DNA from: Streptomyces sp. DH12
GTDB lineage: Bacteria > Actinomycetota > Actinomycetes > Streptomycetales > Streptomycetaceae
Direction: 5' to 3'
Assembly: GCF_020873895.1 (NCBI RefSeq)
Contig: NZ_JAHWGT010000002.1
Location: 186,001 to 250,000, forward strand
Length of the DNA stretch: 64,000 nucleotides
Under the pieces are notes generated by a model. The model made no database searches. It worked only from the letters and a program-made list of their open reading frames with translations, and had not been told where the DNA came from. Positions 59,101-64,000 of the stretch are shown one piece after another (within the stretch, counting starts at the first letter, position 1; each line of letters opens with the position of its first letter). The position numbers and the translations under genes are program-made.

Positions 59101-59133
59101 CCTCACGTTAGCCACTCACGAAGAGGAGAGAAC

Positions 59134-59739
59134 ATGTCCAAGCACACGGCAACTTGCAAGTACGACGCGGGCGACACGATCGCTGCGAACGTGGCCAACC
59201 ATGACGTGCGTCTTCTGGTGCGGTCCACGTCCGACGAAACGGCACACATCTACCTCAGCCCCGCCGACGCCCGGGACTTCGCCCGCGGCATCCTTGTGGT
59301 GGCCGACGAGGTGGAGGGGAGGGGGCAGAAGACCGGCGAAGAGCGCACCACGACGAGCCCCATGTCCGTCAACATCGGCGACCGGCTCCGCGTCACGCGC
59401 GACTGCCTGGAGTCCGCGGCCGTCCGTGTTGGTGACGTGGTGACCGTAACGGGTCGCTACGGAAGTGCGTTCCACACCGATGACGCCGAGCACCCGGGCA
59501 TGGCGCGGTGGCACTTCAGCACCGCCAACCTGGGTGACGGTCTGGAGTTCGTAGACGACCCGGAGTCGTCGGAAGCGGCGCCGAACCCTGCGTCGGGCCC
59601 CACCGCGGACGAGCCCGTCCCGGACGTCCTCGCCTCCCGACTCGAAGCCCTCCGCGCCGCCCGCGAGTTCGCCGGCCCGCGCGCGGACAGTGACTCCGTC
59701 CTGGAGTACGCGCGGTATCTGACGGGCGAGTACCTCTGA
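59134..59739 (+). CDS. Phage protein with SPxEAR motif and OB/KOW-like segment
   Basis: A 201-residue protein. SPADARDFARGILVVADEVE shares the helix motif of the 41833 and 59739 products. A barrel-like segment follows (VNIGDRLRVTRDCLESA, RVGDVVTVTGRYGS), then an acidic linker and a C-terminal helix. AAGAGGAGAG upstream. Function unknown. Confidence 0.55.
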   Translation: MSKHTATCKYDAGDTIAANVANHDVRLLVRSTSDETAHIYLSPADARDFARGILVVADEVEGRGQKTGEERTTTSPMSVNIGDRLRVTRDCLESAAVRVGDVVTVTGRYGSAFHTDDAEHPGMARWHFSTANLGDGLEFVDDPESSEAAPNPASGPTADEPVPDVLASRLEALRAAREFAGPRADSDSVLEYARYLTGEYL

Positions 59740-59930
59740 TGCAGGTCAGTCGGGGGAGGGGGCGCGTCATCCTGAGCGCCACCCTCCCCGGCACGGCCGG
59801 TGAGTTCACCGACGAGCTCACCCCCGCGGAAGCGCGTTCCCTCGCCCGCCGCCTGACGTCCGTCGCGCGGGACGTGGAGCGCCAGGTCCCCACGGCCGGC
59901 GACGGGTGGGAGCTGGCGGAGCTGAAGTAG
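59739..59930 (+). CDS. Small protein with SPxEAR-like motif
   Basis: A 63-residue protein: VSRGRGRVILSATLPGTAG then LTPAEARSLARRLTSVARDVE. TGATG overlap with the related 59134 gene, so probably a partial duplicate. Followed by operator copy 7. Confidence 0.55.
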   Translation: MQVSRGRGRVILSATLPGTAGEFTDELTPAEARSLARRLTSVARDVERQVPTAGDGWELAELK

Positions 59931-59943
59931 GGCGGCGCCCCGG

Positions 59944-59965
59944 CTCCGTGAGTCGACTCACGGAG
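59944..59965. promoter_or_regulatory. 22-bp palindrome, copy 7 (perfect)
   Basis: Five bases upstream of the 58-bp repeated block at 59971, the same arrangement as copy 8. Likely operator of the promoter in that block. Confidence 0.9.
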
Positions 59966-59970
59966 CTTCG

Positions 59971-60028
59971 CACAGGGTGTTGTGGTGGCCACCATGGCTG
60001 TGCCATCATGAAGTCACGCAAGCGACTC
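59971..60028 (+). promoter_or_regulatory. 58-bp repeated promoter block, copy A
   Basis: Identical to 61962-62019. Contains TTGTGG (59980-59985), 18-bp spacer with palindrome GGTGGCCACC, and CATCAT (60004-60009), a plausible sigma-70-type promoter. The downstream gene starts at 60071. Confidence 0.65.
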
Positions 60029-60070
60029 GCGTCAGGTGCCTCATGTGGGCGCCCCAGAGGAGGGAACGAA

Positions 60071-60325
60071 ATGAACGCTCTCGTTCGCGAACTGATCAAC
60101 GAAGTCGGAACCGACGAGTGCATCGCGGCTCTTGAGCCGGAGTTCACGGAGGACGAGGAGCGCATCCTCGCAGCGACGGCGCCGCAGACCGCCAAGATGA
60201 ATCTCGGACAGCTCCAGGGCTACCGCGACGCCTACGCCCCGAGCAGCCTCTACGGCCGTACCCGTCAGGATGAGCTCTGCTATGAGGCGATCCGGCGCGA
60301 GCTTGCCCGTCGCGACAACAGCTAG
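60071..60325 (+). CDS. Phage hypothetical protein
   Basis: An 84-residue helical acidic protein (LVRELINEVGTDECIAALEP, GRTRQDELCYEAIRRELAR). AGAGGAGGG precedes the ATG. First gene after an operator-promoter block. Not recognised. Confidence 0.6.
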   Translation: MNALVRELINEVGTDECIAALEPEFTEDEERILAATAPQTAKMNLGQLQGYRDAYAPSSLYGRTRQDELCYEAIRRELARRDNS

Positions 60326-60330
60326 CCGAA

Positions 60331-60346
60331 ACGCCCTTCGGGGCGT
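60331..60346 (+). terminator. Short UUCG-loop hairpin
   Basis: ACGCCC-TTCG-GGGCGT, a stable tetraloop hairpin just after the stop codon. No T-run. Confidence 0.55.
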
Positions 60347-60401
60347 CGCGCGGGACTGGCCGCCCCGCCCCTGATGAGGCAGGCCGTAGGAGGAGAGACC
60401 C

Positions 60402-60569
60402 ATGACGGTCAAGACGATGAAGCGCACGTTCCTCCGTACCCACCGGTTCGGCATCGTGCGGCAGATGGACGAGAAGCGGTCCCGCGGTGCGGAGCGCAAC
60501 GTCCGGAGTCCCCAGGGACGGGAGCTGCTCGCGTCGAACATGATCTATCGCAAGCGCTACGTGAAGTAG
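60402..60569 (+). CDS. Small basic phage protein
   Basis: A 55-residue basic protein, TVKTMKRTFLRTHRFGIV then RGAERNVRSPQGRELLASN. GGAGGAGAG upstream. Composition suggests RNA or DNA binding. Not recognised. Confidence 0.5.
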   Translation: MTVKTMKRTFLRTHRFGIVRQMDEKRSRGAERNVRSPQGRELLASNMIYRKRYVK

Positions 60570-60577
60570 GTCAGTCC

Positions 60578-60644
60578 GCCCCGCATAGGTAAGCCCACCG
60601 GCACCCCAGCCGGCGGACGCGCGGTTCGAATCCGCGGCGGGGCA
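60578..60644 (+). ncRNA. tRNA-like sequence with defective anticodon arm
   Basis: Acceptor halves GCCCCGC and GCGGGGC pair fully and are followed by A. The T arm CGCGG-TTCGAAT-CCGCG is perfect. Between them only 35 bases remain: no normal D arm, and a stem CCGGC/GCCGG closing a 6-nt loop (ACCCCA) with no T at the position before an anticodon. Total 67 nt against about 73 for the three true tRNAs. It may be a decayed tRNA or a tRNA mimic. Confidence 0.6.
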
Positions 60645-60677
60645 CTGCCTCCCAGACGTGGAGGTGAAGGAGGAGAG

Positions 60678-60881
60678 ATGGCAAAGCGGCCGATGTCCGA
60701 CGAGGCGCGGTTCATCATCATGCGATGCGTCTACCAGTGCTTGGCGTGTTGGGTTGCCTGCGCGGCATCGGTGGTGTGGATGTTCAAGGAGCAGACGCCG
60801 TTGGCGCTGAGCCTTTACGTCGCCGCGTGGGTGTTCTCGATCATCGCCTACGCAACCACGCTCAAGCCCCAGGCGAAGTGA
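60678..60881 (+). CDS. Small membrane protein
   Basis: A 67-residue protein with two hydrophobic helices (CLACWVACAASVVWMF and LSLYVAAWVFSIIAYATTL). AGGAGGAGAG upstream. Followed by the structured RNA element. Role unknown. Confidence 0.6.
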   Translation: MAKRPMSDEARFIIMRCVYQCLACWVACAASVVWMFKEQTPLALSLYVAAWVFSIIAYATTLKPQAK

Positions 60882-60888
60882 TCCACCG

Positions 60889-60934
60889 GCTCCGGGACCG
60901 TCAAGCGGTACGGCCGTCATAGGCCACCCGGAGC
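60889..60934 (+). ncRNA. 46-nt three-helix RNA element, copy 1
   Basis: Closing stem GCTCCGGG/CCCGGAGC (8 bp), hairpin ACCG-TCAAG-CGGT, two-base joint, hairpin GGCC-GTCATA-GGCC. It ends 13 bases before the AGGAGGG ribosome site of the 60958 gene, the position of a cis-acting leader element. The second copy at 61486 has the same length and loops but different stem bases that keep pairing. Confidence 0.75.
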
Positions 60935-60957
60935 ACTCGGAAACCACAGGAGGGAAC

Positions 60958-61140
60958 ATGACGTCGCAGGAACTCCTTCGTGCCCAGCGAGCTGGCGCGG
61001 AGATCCTCCACAACGGCGCACCCGTGCACTACCGGCCCCGTGGCAAGGGGGACCGAACGCCCTGGGTCTTCTTCGAGGGACGGGAGGAAGTGCGCTACCC
61101 GGCGAGCGGCTGCCAGGCGGTCGCGCCCCGAACGACGTAG
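60958..61140 (+). CDS. Small phage protein under RNA element
   Basis: A 60-residue protein (TSQELLRAQRAGAEILHNG and RTPWVFFEGREEVRYPAS). AGGAGGG upstream. Its leader holds the 46-nt structured element, so translation or transcript stability may be controlled by it. Not recognised. Confidence 0.6.
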   Translation: MTSQELLRAQRAGAEILHNGAPVHYRPRGKGDRTPWVFFEGREEVRYPASGCQAVAPRTT

Positions 61141-61156
61141 GTAGACAGGACGACCG

Positions 61157-61339
61157 GTGACCATCCACTACGTCGCCTACACAGCCCTCTTCGGCCGCTC
61201 CGGCGTCGCCCGCGTGTACTCTCCGCGCGATCTCCCGACGTGGTGGGAGTGCGCGGCCGTCATCCCCGGATTCATCCGCGGTGAGCTCCTGCAGCAGGAG
61301 CCGCCACCCACCCAGGAGGACCCATGCGCCAGACCCTGA
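61157..61339 (+). CDS. Small phage hypothetical protein
   Basis: A 60-residue protein, TIHYVAYTALFGRSGVARVY then LPTWWECAAVIPGFIRGE. GTG start. Overlaps the next gene by 16 bases. Not recognised. Confidence 0.5.
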   Translation: MTIHYVAYTALFGRSGVARVYSPRDLPTWWECAAVIPGFIRGELLQQEPPPTQEDPCARP

Positions 61340-61476
61340 AGTTCGCCCGCGCCGCGACCCGCCGGAACGGGACGCGCACCACCGCCGGCAGGACGGACGT
61401 CCACGTCGACGTCCGCCGGACCTTCCCCACCGACCCGGAGGCGAAGTTCACCGTCCGCGCCGGCGCGTGCTGCTGA
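61324..61476 (+). CDS. Small basic phage protein
   Basis: A 50-residue basic protein, MRQTLKFARAATRRNGTR then VHVDVRRTFPTDPEAKF, ending ACC. CAGGAGGACCC before the ATG. Followed after 9 bases by the second structured RNA element. Confidence 0.5.
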   Translation: MRQTLKFARAATRRNGTRTTAGRTDVHVDVRRTFPTDPEAKFTVRAGACC

Positions 61477-61485
61477 CGCCGCACA

Positions 61486-61531
61486 GACCCGGGACCGTGA
61501 AGCGGTACGAGCGTCATAGCTCACCCGGGTC
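61486..61531 (+). ncRNA. 46-nt three-helix RNA element, copy 2
   Basis: Closing stem GACCCGGG/CCCGGGTC, hairpin ACCG-TGAAG-CGGT, joint AC, hairpin GAGC-GTCATA-GCTC, then A. Compared with copy 1, two pairs in the closing stem and two in the second hairpin are changed on both strands. It lies 34 bases before the 61566 ATG. Confidence 0.75.
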
Positions 61532-61565
61532 ACGCAAGTGTCCATCGCAAGCGAAGGGATACGCC

Positions 61566-61781
61566 ATGGAGAAGACGAAGATCACCGTGGAGGCCCGCTA
61601 CATCCGGCGGGGCGACACCTTCGAGCGCCACCGCCGGACGTGGACGGCGACGCAGGACGCGTACCGGCGTGGGCCCTGGGGGAGCGTGGAGGTGGTCACG
61701 GAGCGCGGCGTCGTCTGGTTCTCCAACCAGGAGGAGCCCATCGTCGTGACCCGCGGGGAGGGCCCGGCATGTACCGCCTGA
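61566..61781 (+). CDS. Small phage protein under RNA element
   Basis: A 71-residue beta-rich protein (KTKITVEARYIRRGDTFERH and VEVVTERGVVWFSNQEEPIV). GAAGGGA ribosome site. Leader carries the second structured element. Overlaps the next gene by 13 bases. Not recognised. Confidence 0.6.
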   Translation: MEKTKITVEARYIRRGDTFERHRRTWTATQDAYRRGPWGSVEVVTERGVVWFSNQEEPIVVTRGEGPACTA

Positions 61782-61942
61782 CGTACGAGGACGGCACGCA
61801 CCGCGTCGTCAGCCGGCTGGCCCTGAGCCGCTTCCTCCGTCTGGCTGCCGCACTCGGCAGCGGGCAGACCCCCGTCCGCCGCGGATGGGTGGTGACGCTG
61901 CCCGGCGGGTCGCTCGTCGCGGTGATCAAGGAAGCTCCGTGA
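61769..61942 (+). CDS. Small phage hypothetical protein
   Basis: A 57-residue protein, MYRLTYEDGTHRVVSRLALS then RRGWVVTLPGGSLVAVIKE. Its last codons and stop are part of operator copy 8. Not recognised. Confidence 0.55.
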   Translation: MYRLTYEDGTHRVVSRLALSRFLRLAAALGSGQTPVRRGWVVTLPGGSLVAVIKEAP

Positions 61943-61956
61943 GTCGACTCACGGAG
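61935..61956. promoter_or_regulatory. 22-bp palindrome, copy 8 (perfect)
   Basis: Overlaps the stop of the 61769 gene and lies 5 bases before the repeated promoter block at 61962. Confidence 0.9.
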
Positions 61957-61961
61957 ACTGA

Positions 61962-62019
61962 CACAGGGTGTTGTGGTGGCCACCATGGCTGTGCCATCAT
62001 GAAGTCACGCAAGCGACTC
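61962..62019 (+). promoter_or_regulatory. 58-bp repeated promoter block, copy B
   Basis: Identical to 59971-60028, including TTGTGG, 18-bp spacer and CATCAT. The downstream gene starts at 62036 with AAAGGAGG. Confidence 0.65.
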
Positions 62020-62035
62020 ACACAAAGGAGGCGTC

Positions 62036-62758
62036 ATGGCATCGGCGGCCACCGTCAGTAGGGTTCTGGGGCAGCAGTTCGACCGAAGCAAGTCGCAGGC
62101 ATCCCGGGTGCGCGGCTACTCCACCAGCAGCGCCGGCTTCCAGGTGAAGGCGTCGCCGACGGACGCCGGTACGGTCCTGGTGGAGTACATCCCCGGCGCC
62201 TTCGCGCATCACCTCGACGCGGAGACCCGCAAGGAGCGGGCGGACCGGATGCTGTCGGCCTACGCGGAGGTGTTGGGGAAGCGTTGGACGGTGCGCCGCC
62301 ACCCCAGTTACCGCAACGTCCTGGTGGTGACCGACAAGGAGGTCGTCCAGCCCGTGGAGGTCGCCGCGCCGGCGCCGGAGGGGTTCGCGCAGGGTCAAGC
62401 GGTCATCGTCCAGCACCCCGGCCGGTCGCCGTTCACGGGCACCGTGGCCCACATCCACACCGCGCCGGGGTACGTGGCCGTGCGCGACGACCGCAGGAAC
62501 GTGGTCAACCACCCCACGCGTTTCGTGTCCGCCGCCGAGACGGAGGAGGAGCCGGAGGAGTTCGAGCGCTGCGAGCCCGTCATGGGCGGCAAGGTCCACA
62601 CCCTCATGCCGGGCGCCCCCGAGGGGCACGCGTTCCCGCAGTGCCGGACCGGCGGCAGTGCGAACCGCGGAACCAGGTACCGCGTCGTTACCGCTCCGCT
62701 GACGTGCTCCACCTGCCTCGCCTACGAGGAGCGCCGGGCGGCGCACGCCCGCAGGTAG
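62036..62758 (+). CDS. Phage hypothetical protein with KOW-like and Cys segments
   Basis: A 240-residue protein. The N-terminal 100 residues are mixed alpha/beta (VLVEYIPGAFAHHLDAETR, LGKRWTVRRHPSYRNVLVV). A barrel segment follows (FAQGQAVIVQHPGRSPFTG). The C-terminus has CEPVMGG, FPQCRTGG and LTCSTCLAYEE, possibly zinc-binding. It is the largest protein of the right-hand early block and has its own operator-promoter module, so it is a candidate regulator. Family not recognised. Confidence 0.55.
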   Translation: MASAATVSRVLGQQFDRSKSQASRVRGYSTSSAGFQVKASPTDAGTVLVEYIPGAFAHHLDAETRKERADRMLSAYAEVLGKRWTVRRHPSYRNVLVVTDKEVVQPVEVAAPAPEGFAQGQAVIVQHPGRSPFTGTVAHIHTAPGYVAVRDDRRNVVNHPTRFVSAAETEEEPEEFERCEPVMGGKVHTLMPGAPEGHAFPQCRTGGSANRGTRYRVVTAPLTCSTCLAYEERRAAHARR

Positions 62759-62768
62759 TCACTCCACC

Positions 62769-62799
62769 GGGCCCCTGCGAATAGCGGACGCAGGGGCCC
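62769..62799 (+). terminator. Hairpin with AATAGCGG loop
   Basis: GGGCCCCTGCG pairs with CGCAGGGGCCC, 11 bp, loop AATAGCGGA. No T-run. Loop shared with the hairpin at 47314. Confidence 0.7.
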
Positions 62800-62843
62800 A
62801 CCCATCGCACGAACCTTTCACACACATGCACACAGGAGTCACC

Positions 62844-63506
62844 TTGCGCACACTGATCAGACGCGCCCGGACCGTCGACCCCATTCTGATTCAAGCCGTC
62901 CTGGCTGCCGCCCTCTCTTTCGCGCACATCCACGACGTGGCGGCGTCGGCCGGCCAGGGAGGGTGGAAAGCTTGGGCGTACCCGGTGAGCGTCGACCTCC
63001 TCATGATCATGGCGTGGAAGCGGATGCGGACGCCTGACGTCCCGCATTTCGGCGCATGGTGCTGGTTCCTCCTCTCCCTCGCTGCGTCTCTCGCGGCTAA
63101 CATCGCCACCTCCGGCGTGATGGACTTGTCGCACCCGCCGTCTGCGCTCCGCGTGATCGTCGCGGGCTGGCCGGGAGTTGCGTTTCTCGGTGGCATGATG
63201 CTCGCGCACACCCGGACCGCGACGGAGCTGCGTGAGGACCACACGGAGAAGTCGCAGGAGGTCGCTGGAGAGCCTGCGGGAGAGGCGGTGGAGGAAGTGG
63301 ACGACGAGCCCGTGAGCGTCCCAGAGAAGCCCGTTCTTGTGTCGTACCGCGAGGCCGCGGAAGATCTCGGCGTGGCGGAAGGCACGGTGCGCACGTGGGC
63401 GTTCAACGAGCTCGTGACGAAGTACCCGGGTCCGACCGGTAATAGCGTCCGGGTCGACCTGAGAGAGTGCAAGCGCGTCCAGAGCCGGCGCCTGGCCGGG
63501 GTGTGA
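62844..63506 (+). CDS. DUF2637 membrane protein with C-terminal HTH
   Basis: A 220-residue protein from the TTG at 62844, chosen because CAGGAG lies 6-11 bases before it; the ATG at 62826 has no ribosome site. Helices contain VLAAALSFAHIHDVAASAG and AYPVSVDLLMIM, the DUF2637 (Spd-like) pattern of streptomycete plasmids and phages. The C-terminal 70 residues, YREAAEDLGVAEGTVRTWAF, form a helix-turn-helix. A membrane-tethered DNA-binding protein is suggested. Confidence 0.75.
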   Translation: MRTLIRRARTVDPILIQAVLAAALSFAHIHDVAASAGQGGWKAWAYPVSVDLLMIMAWKRMRTPDVPHFGAWCWFLLSLAASLAANIATSGVMDLSHPPSALRVIVAGWPGVAFLGGMMLAHTRTATELREDHTEKSQEVAGEPAGEAVEEVDDEPVSVPEKPVLVSYREAAEDLGVAEGTVRTWAFNELVTKYPGPTGNSVRVDLRECKRVQSRRLAGV

Positions 63507-63515
63507 GGAGAGGTA

Positions 63516-63680
63516 ATGGAGGAGCGCAAAGCGTGGTTCGTCATCGCCCCGGGGATCTCCGCGGAGTACGAGTTCGACGACTACGAGTGGTACGAGGCAT
63601 CGGAGACGCAGGGCAGCGTGTACGGGCGTGCCACCGGTCAGGTGCGCGTCGACCTGGCGCAGGCGGAGAGGGACTTTTAG
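63516..63680 (+). CDS. Small acidic phage protein
   Basis: A 54-residue protein, EERKAWFVIAPGISAEYEFD then VYGRATGQVRVDLAQAERD. GAGGAGAGG upstream, 9 bases after the DUF2637 gene. Not recognised. Confidence 0.55.
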   Translation: MEERKAWFVIAPGISAEYEFDDYEWYEASETQGSVYGRATGQVRVDLAQAERDF

Positions 63681-63682
63681 CC

Positions 63683-63793
63683 GTGAACGTCTATATCACC
63701 TACGCCGACGGCCGCCACGAGGCCGTGAGCTACGCCGAGCCCGGATTCTTCGGCTCCCTCCTCGCTGCCCGCCGCGAGGGGAGGGACCGTTGA
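63683..63793 (+). CDS. Micro-protein
   Basis: A 36-residue frame, GTG start, NVYITYADGRHEAVSYAEPG onward. Start 2 bases after the previous stop, and its stop overlaps the next ATG. Supported by coupling only. Confidence 0.4.
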   Translation: MNVYITYADGRHEAVSYAEPGFFGSLLAARREGRDR

Positions 63794-64000
63794 TGCAGTG
63801 CAAGGACATCCCCGACGCCGTGTTCCTCGATGCCGTTCGAGCCGCCCCCGCAAATGTCGCCGGATGGCGCACTCGATTCGATGTTCACGAGCGGCTGGAG
63901 GAGGCGCTCGATGTGGAGATTCCCCTCAACCTCCTCATGGCGAAGGCACGTCGCCTTGAGGCGCGTGGACTGCTGGGCGGGTGCACCTGTGGGTGCCGGG
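63793..64000 (+). CDS. Phage protein, partial at right edge
   Basis: At least 69 codons, MQCKDIPDAVFLDAVRAAPA then WRTRFDVHERLEEALD and NLLMAKARRLEARGLLGG, with Cys-x-Cys-x-Cys at the edge. The VPxxL-Lx-RxL-RGLL layout suggests a winged-helix DNA-binding fold, common in Streptomyces phages. Continues outside the window. Confidence 0.5.
   Translation, partial: MQCKDIPDAVFLDAVRAAPANVAGWRTRFDVHERLEEALDVEIPLNLLMAKARRLEARGLLGGCTCGCR

Noticed and set aside
60578-60644. A functional frameshift-suppressor tRNA with a CCCC anticodon
   Set aside because: The loop contains ACCCCA, but the T preceding an anticodon and the D arm are missing, so decoding is unlikely.
63000-64000. attR or the end of the prophage
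   Set aside because: The right end still has phage-type small genes, and no continuation of the oxidoreductase gene is visible.

Overview
The window is high-GC actinobacterial DNA, almost certainly Streptomyces. About 9.26 kb of host chromosome is followed by the left 54.7 kb of an integrated temperate siphovirus related to the phiC31 group. The host assignment rests on GC-biased codon use, host gene families and GGAGG-type ribosome sites. The prophage runs off the right edge, so attR and its last genes are not visible.

Host part (1-9263). On the minus strand lie an alpha/beta hydrolase (partial) and a NUC1-type DNA/RNA endonuclease. A caspase-family protease is divergent from them across a spacer with seven 14-bp tandem repeats. 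Next come a CBS-pair protein, a phosphoribosyltransferase/dienelactone-hydrolase fusion, a SepF-like protein, an AAA/ABC-type ATPase overlapping a MazG-like pyrophosphohydrolase, and two small unknown proteins. A luciferase-like (F420-dependent) oxidoreductase gene is cut after about 34 codons; this is the attachment site.

Prophage left/late part (9.3-37.4 kb). The order is large serine integrase, a long inverted repeat, tRNA-Arg, tRNA-Trp and tRNA-Pro, a reverse-strand lipoprotein (probable lysogenic-conversion gene), HNH nuclease, a small primase-polymerase-like protein, terminase, portal, MuF-like protein, scaffold, decoration protein and major capsid protein. Connectors, the tail tube, a lambda-type frameshifting tail chaperone, a 1726-residue tape measure, tail-tip and receptor-binding proteins, an amidase endolysin, a candidate holin and a large SGNH-hydrolase tail protein follow.

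Prophage early part (37.4-64 kb). Four transcription units start at a very uniform promoter (TGTCACA, exactly 17 bp, CATAAC). They carry a dNMP kinase, a RecB-like nuclease, a recombination directionality factor, a frameshifted cytosine methyltransferase, a frameshifted RNA ligase, a Holliday-junction-resolvase-like protein, a primase-helicase, a family A DNA polymerase, an HNH nuclease, a sigma-factor-like protein and many very small, translationally coupled proteins. An isolated unit at 38.4-40.1 kb, bounded by terminators, encodes a SprT/ImmA-like metalloprotease and a basic protein; it is my best candidate for an immunity or lysogeny cassette.

Regulatory architecture. The most striking content is not protein-coding. 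A 22-bp palindrome (half site CTCCGTGAGTC) occurs eight times from 21.5 to 62 kb, inside genes and at gene ends. A 46-nt element with three helices occurs twice with compensatory base changes. A 70-bp inverted repeat occurs twice, also with compensatory changes. A 58-bp identical promoter-like block occurs twice, each time 5 bp after a palindrome. A tRNA-like sequence with a defective anticodon arm lies at 60.6 kb. Together these suggest a dispersed repressor-operator system, a phage-specific promoter class and a small structured RNA in early leaders.
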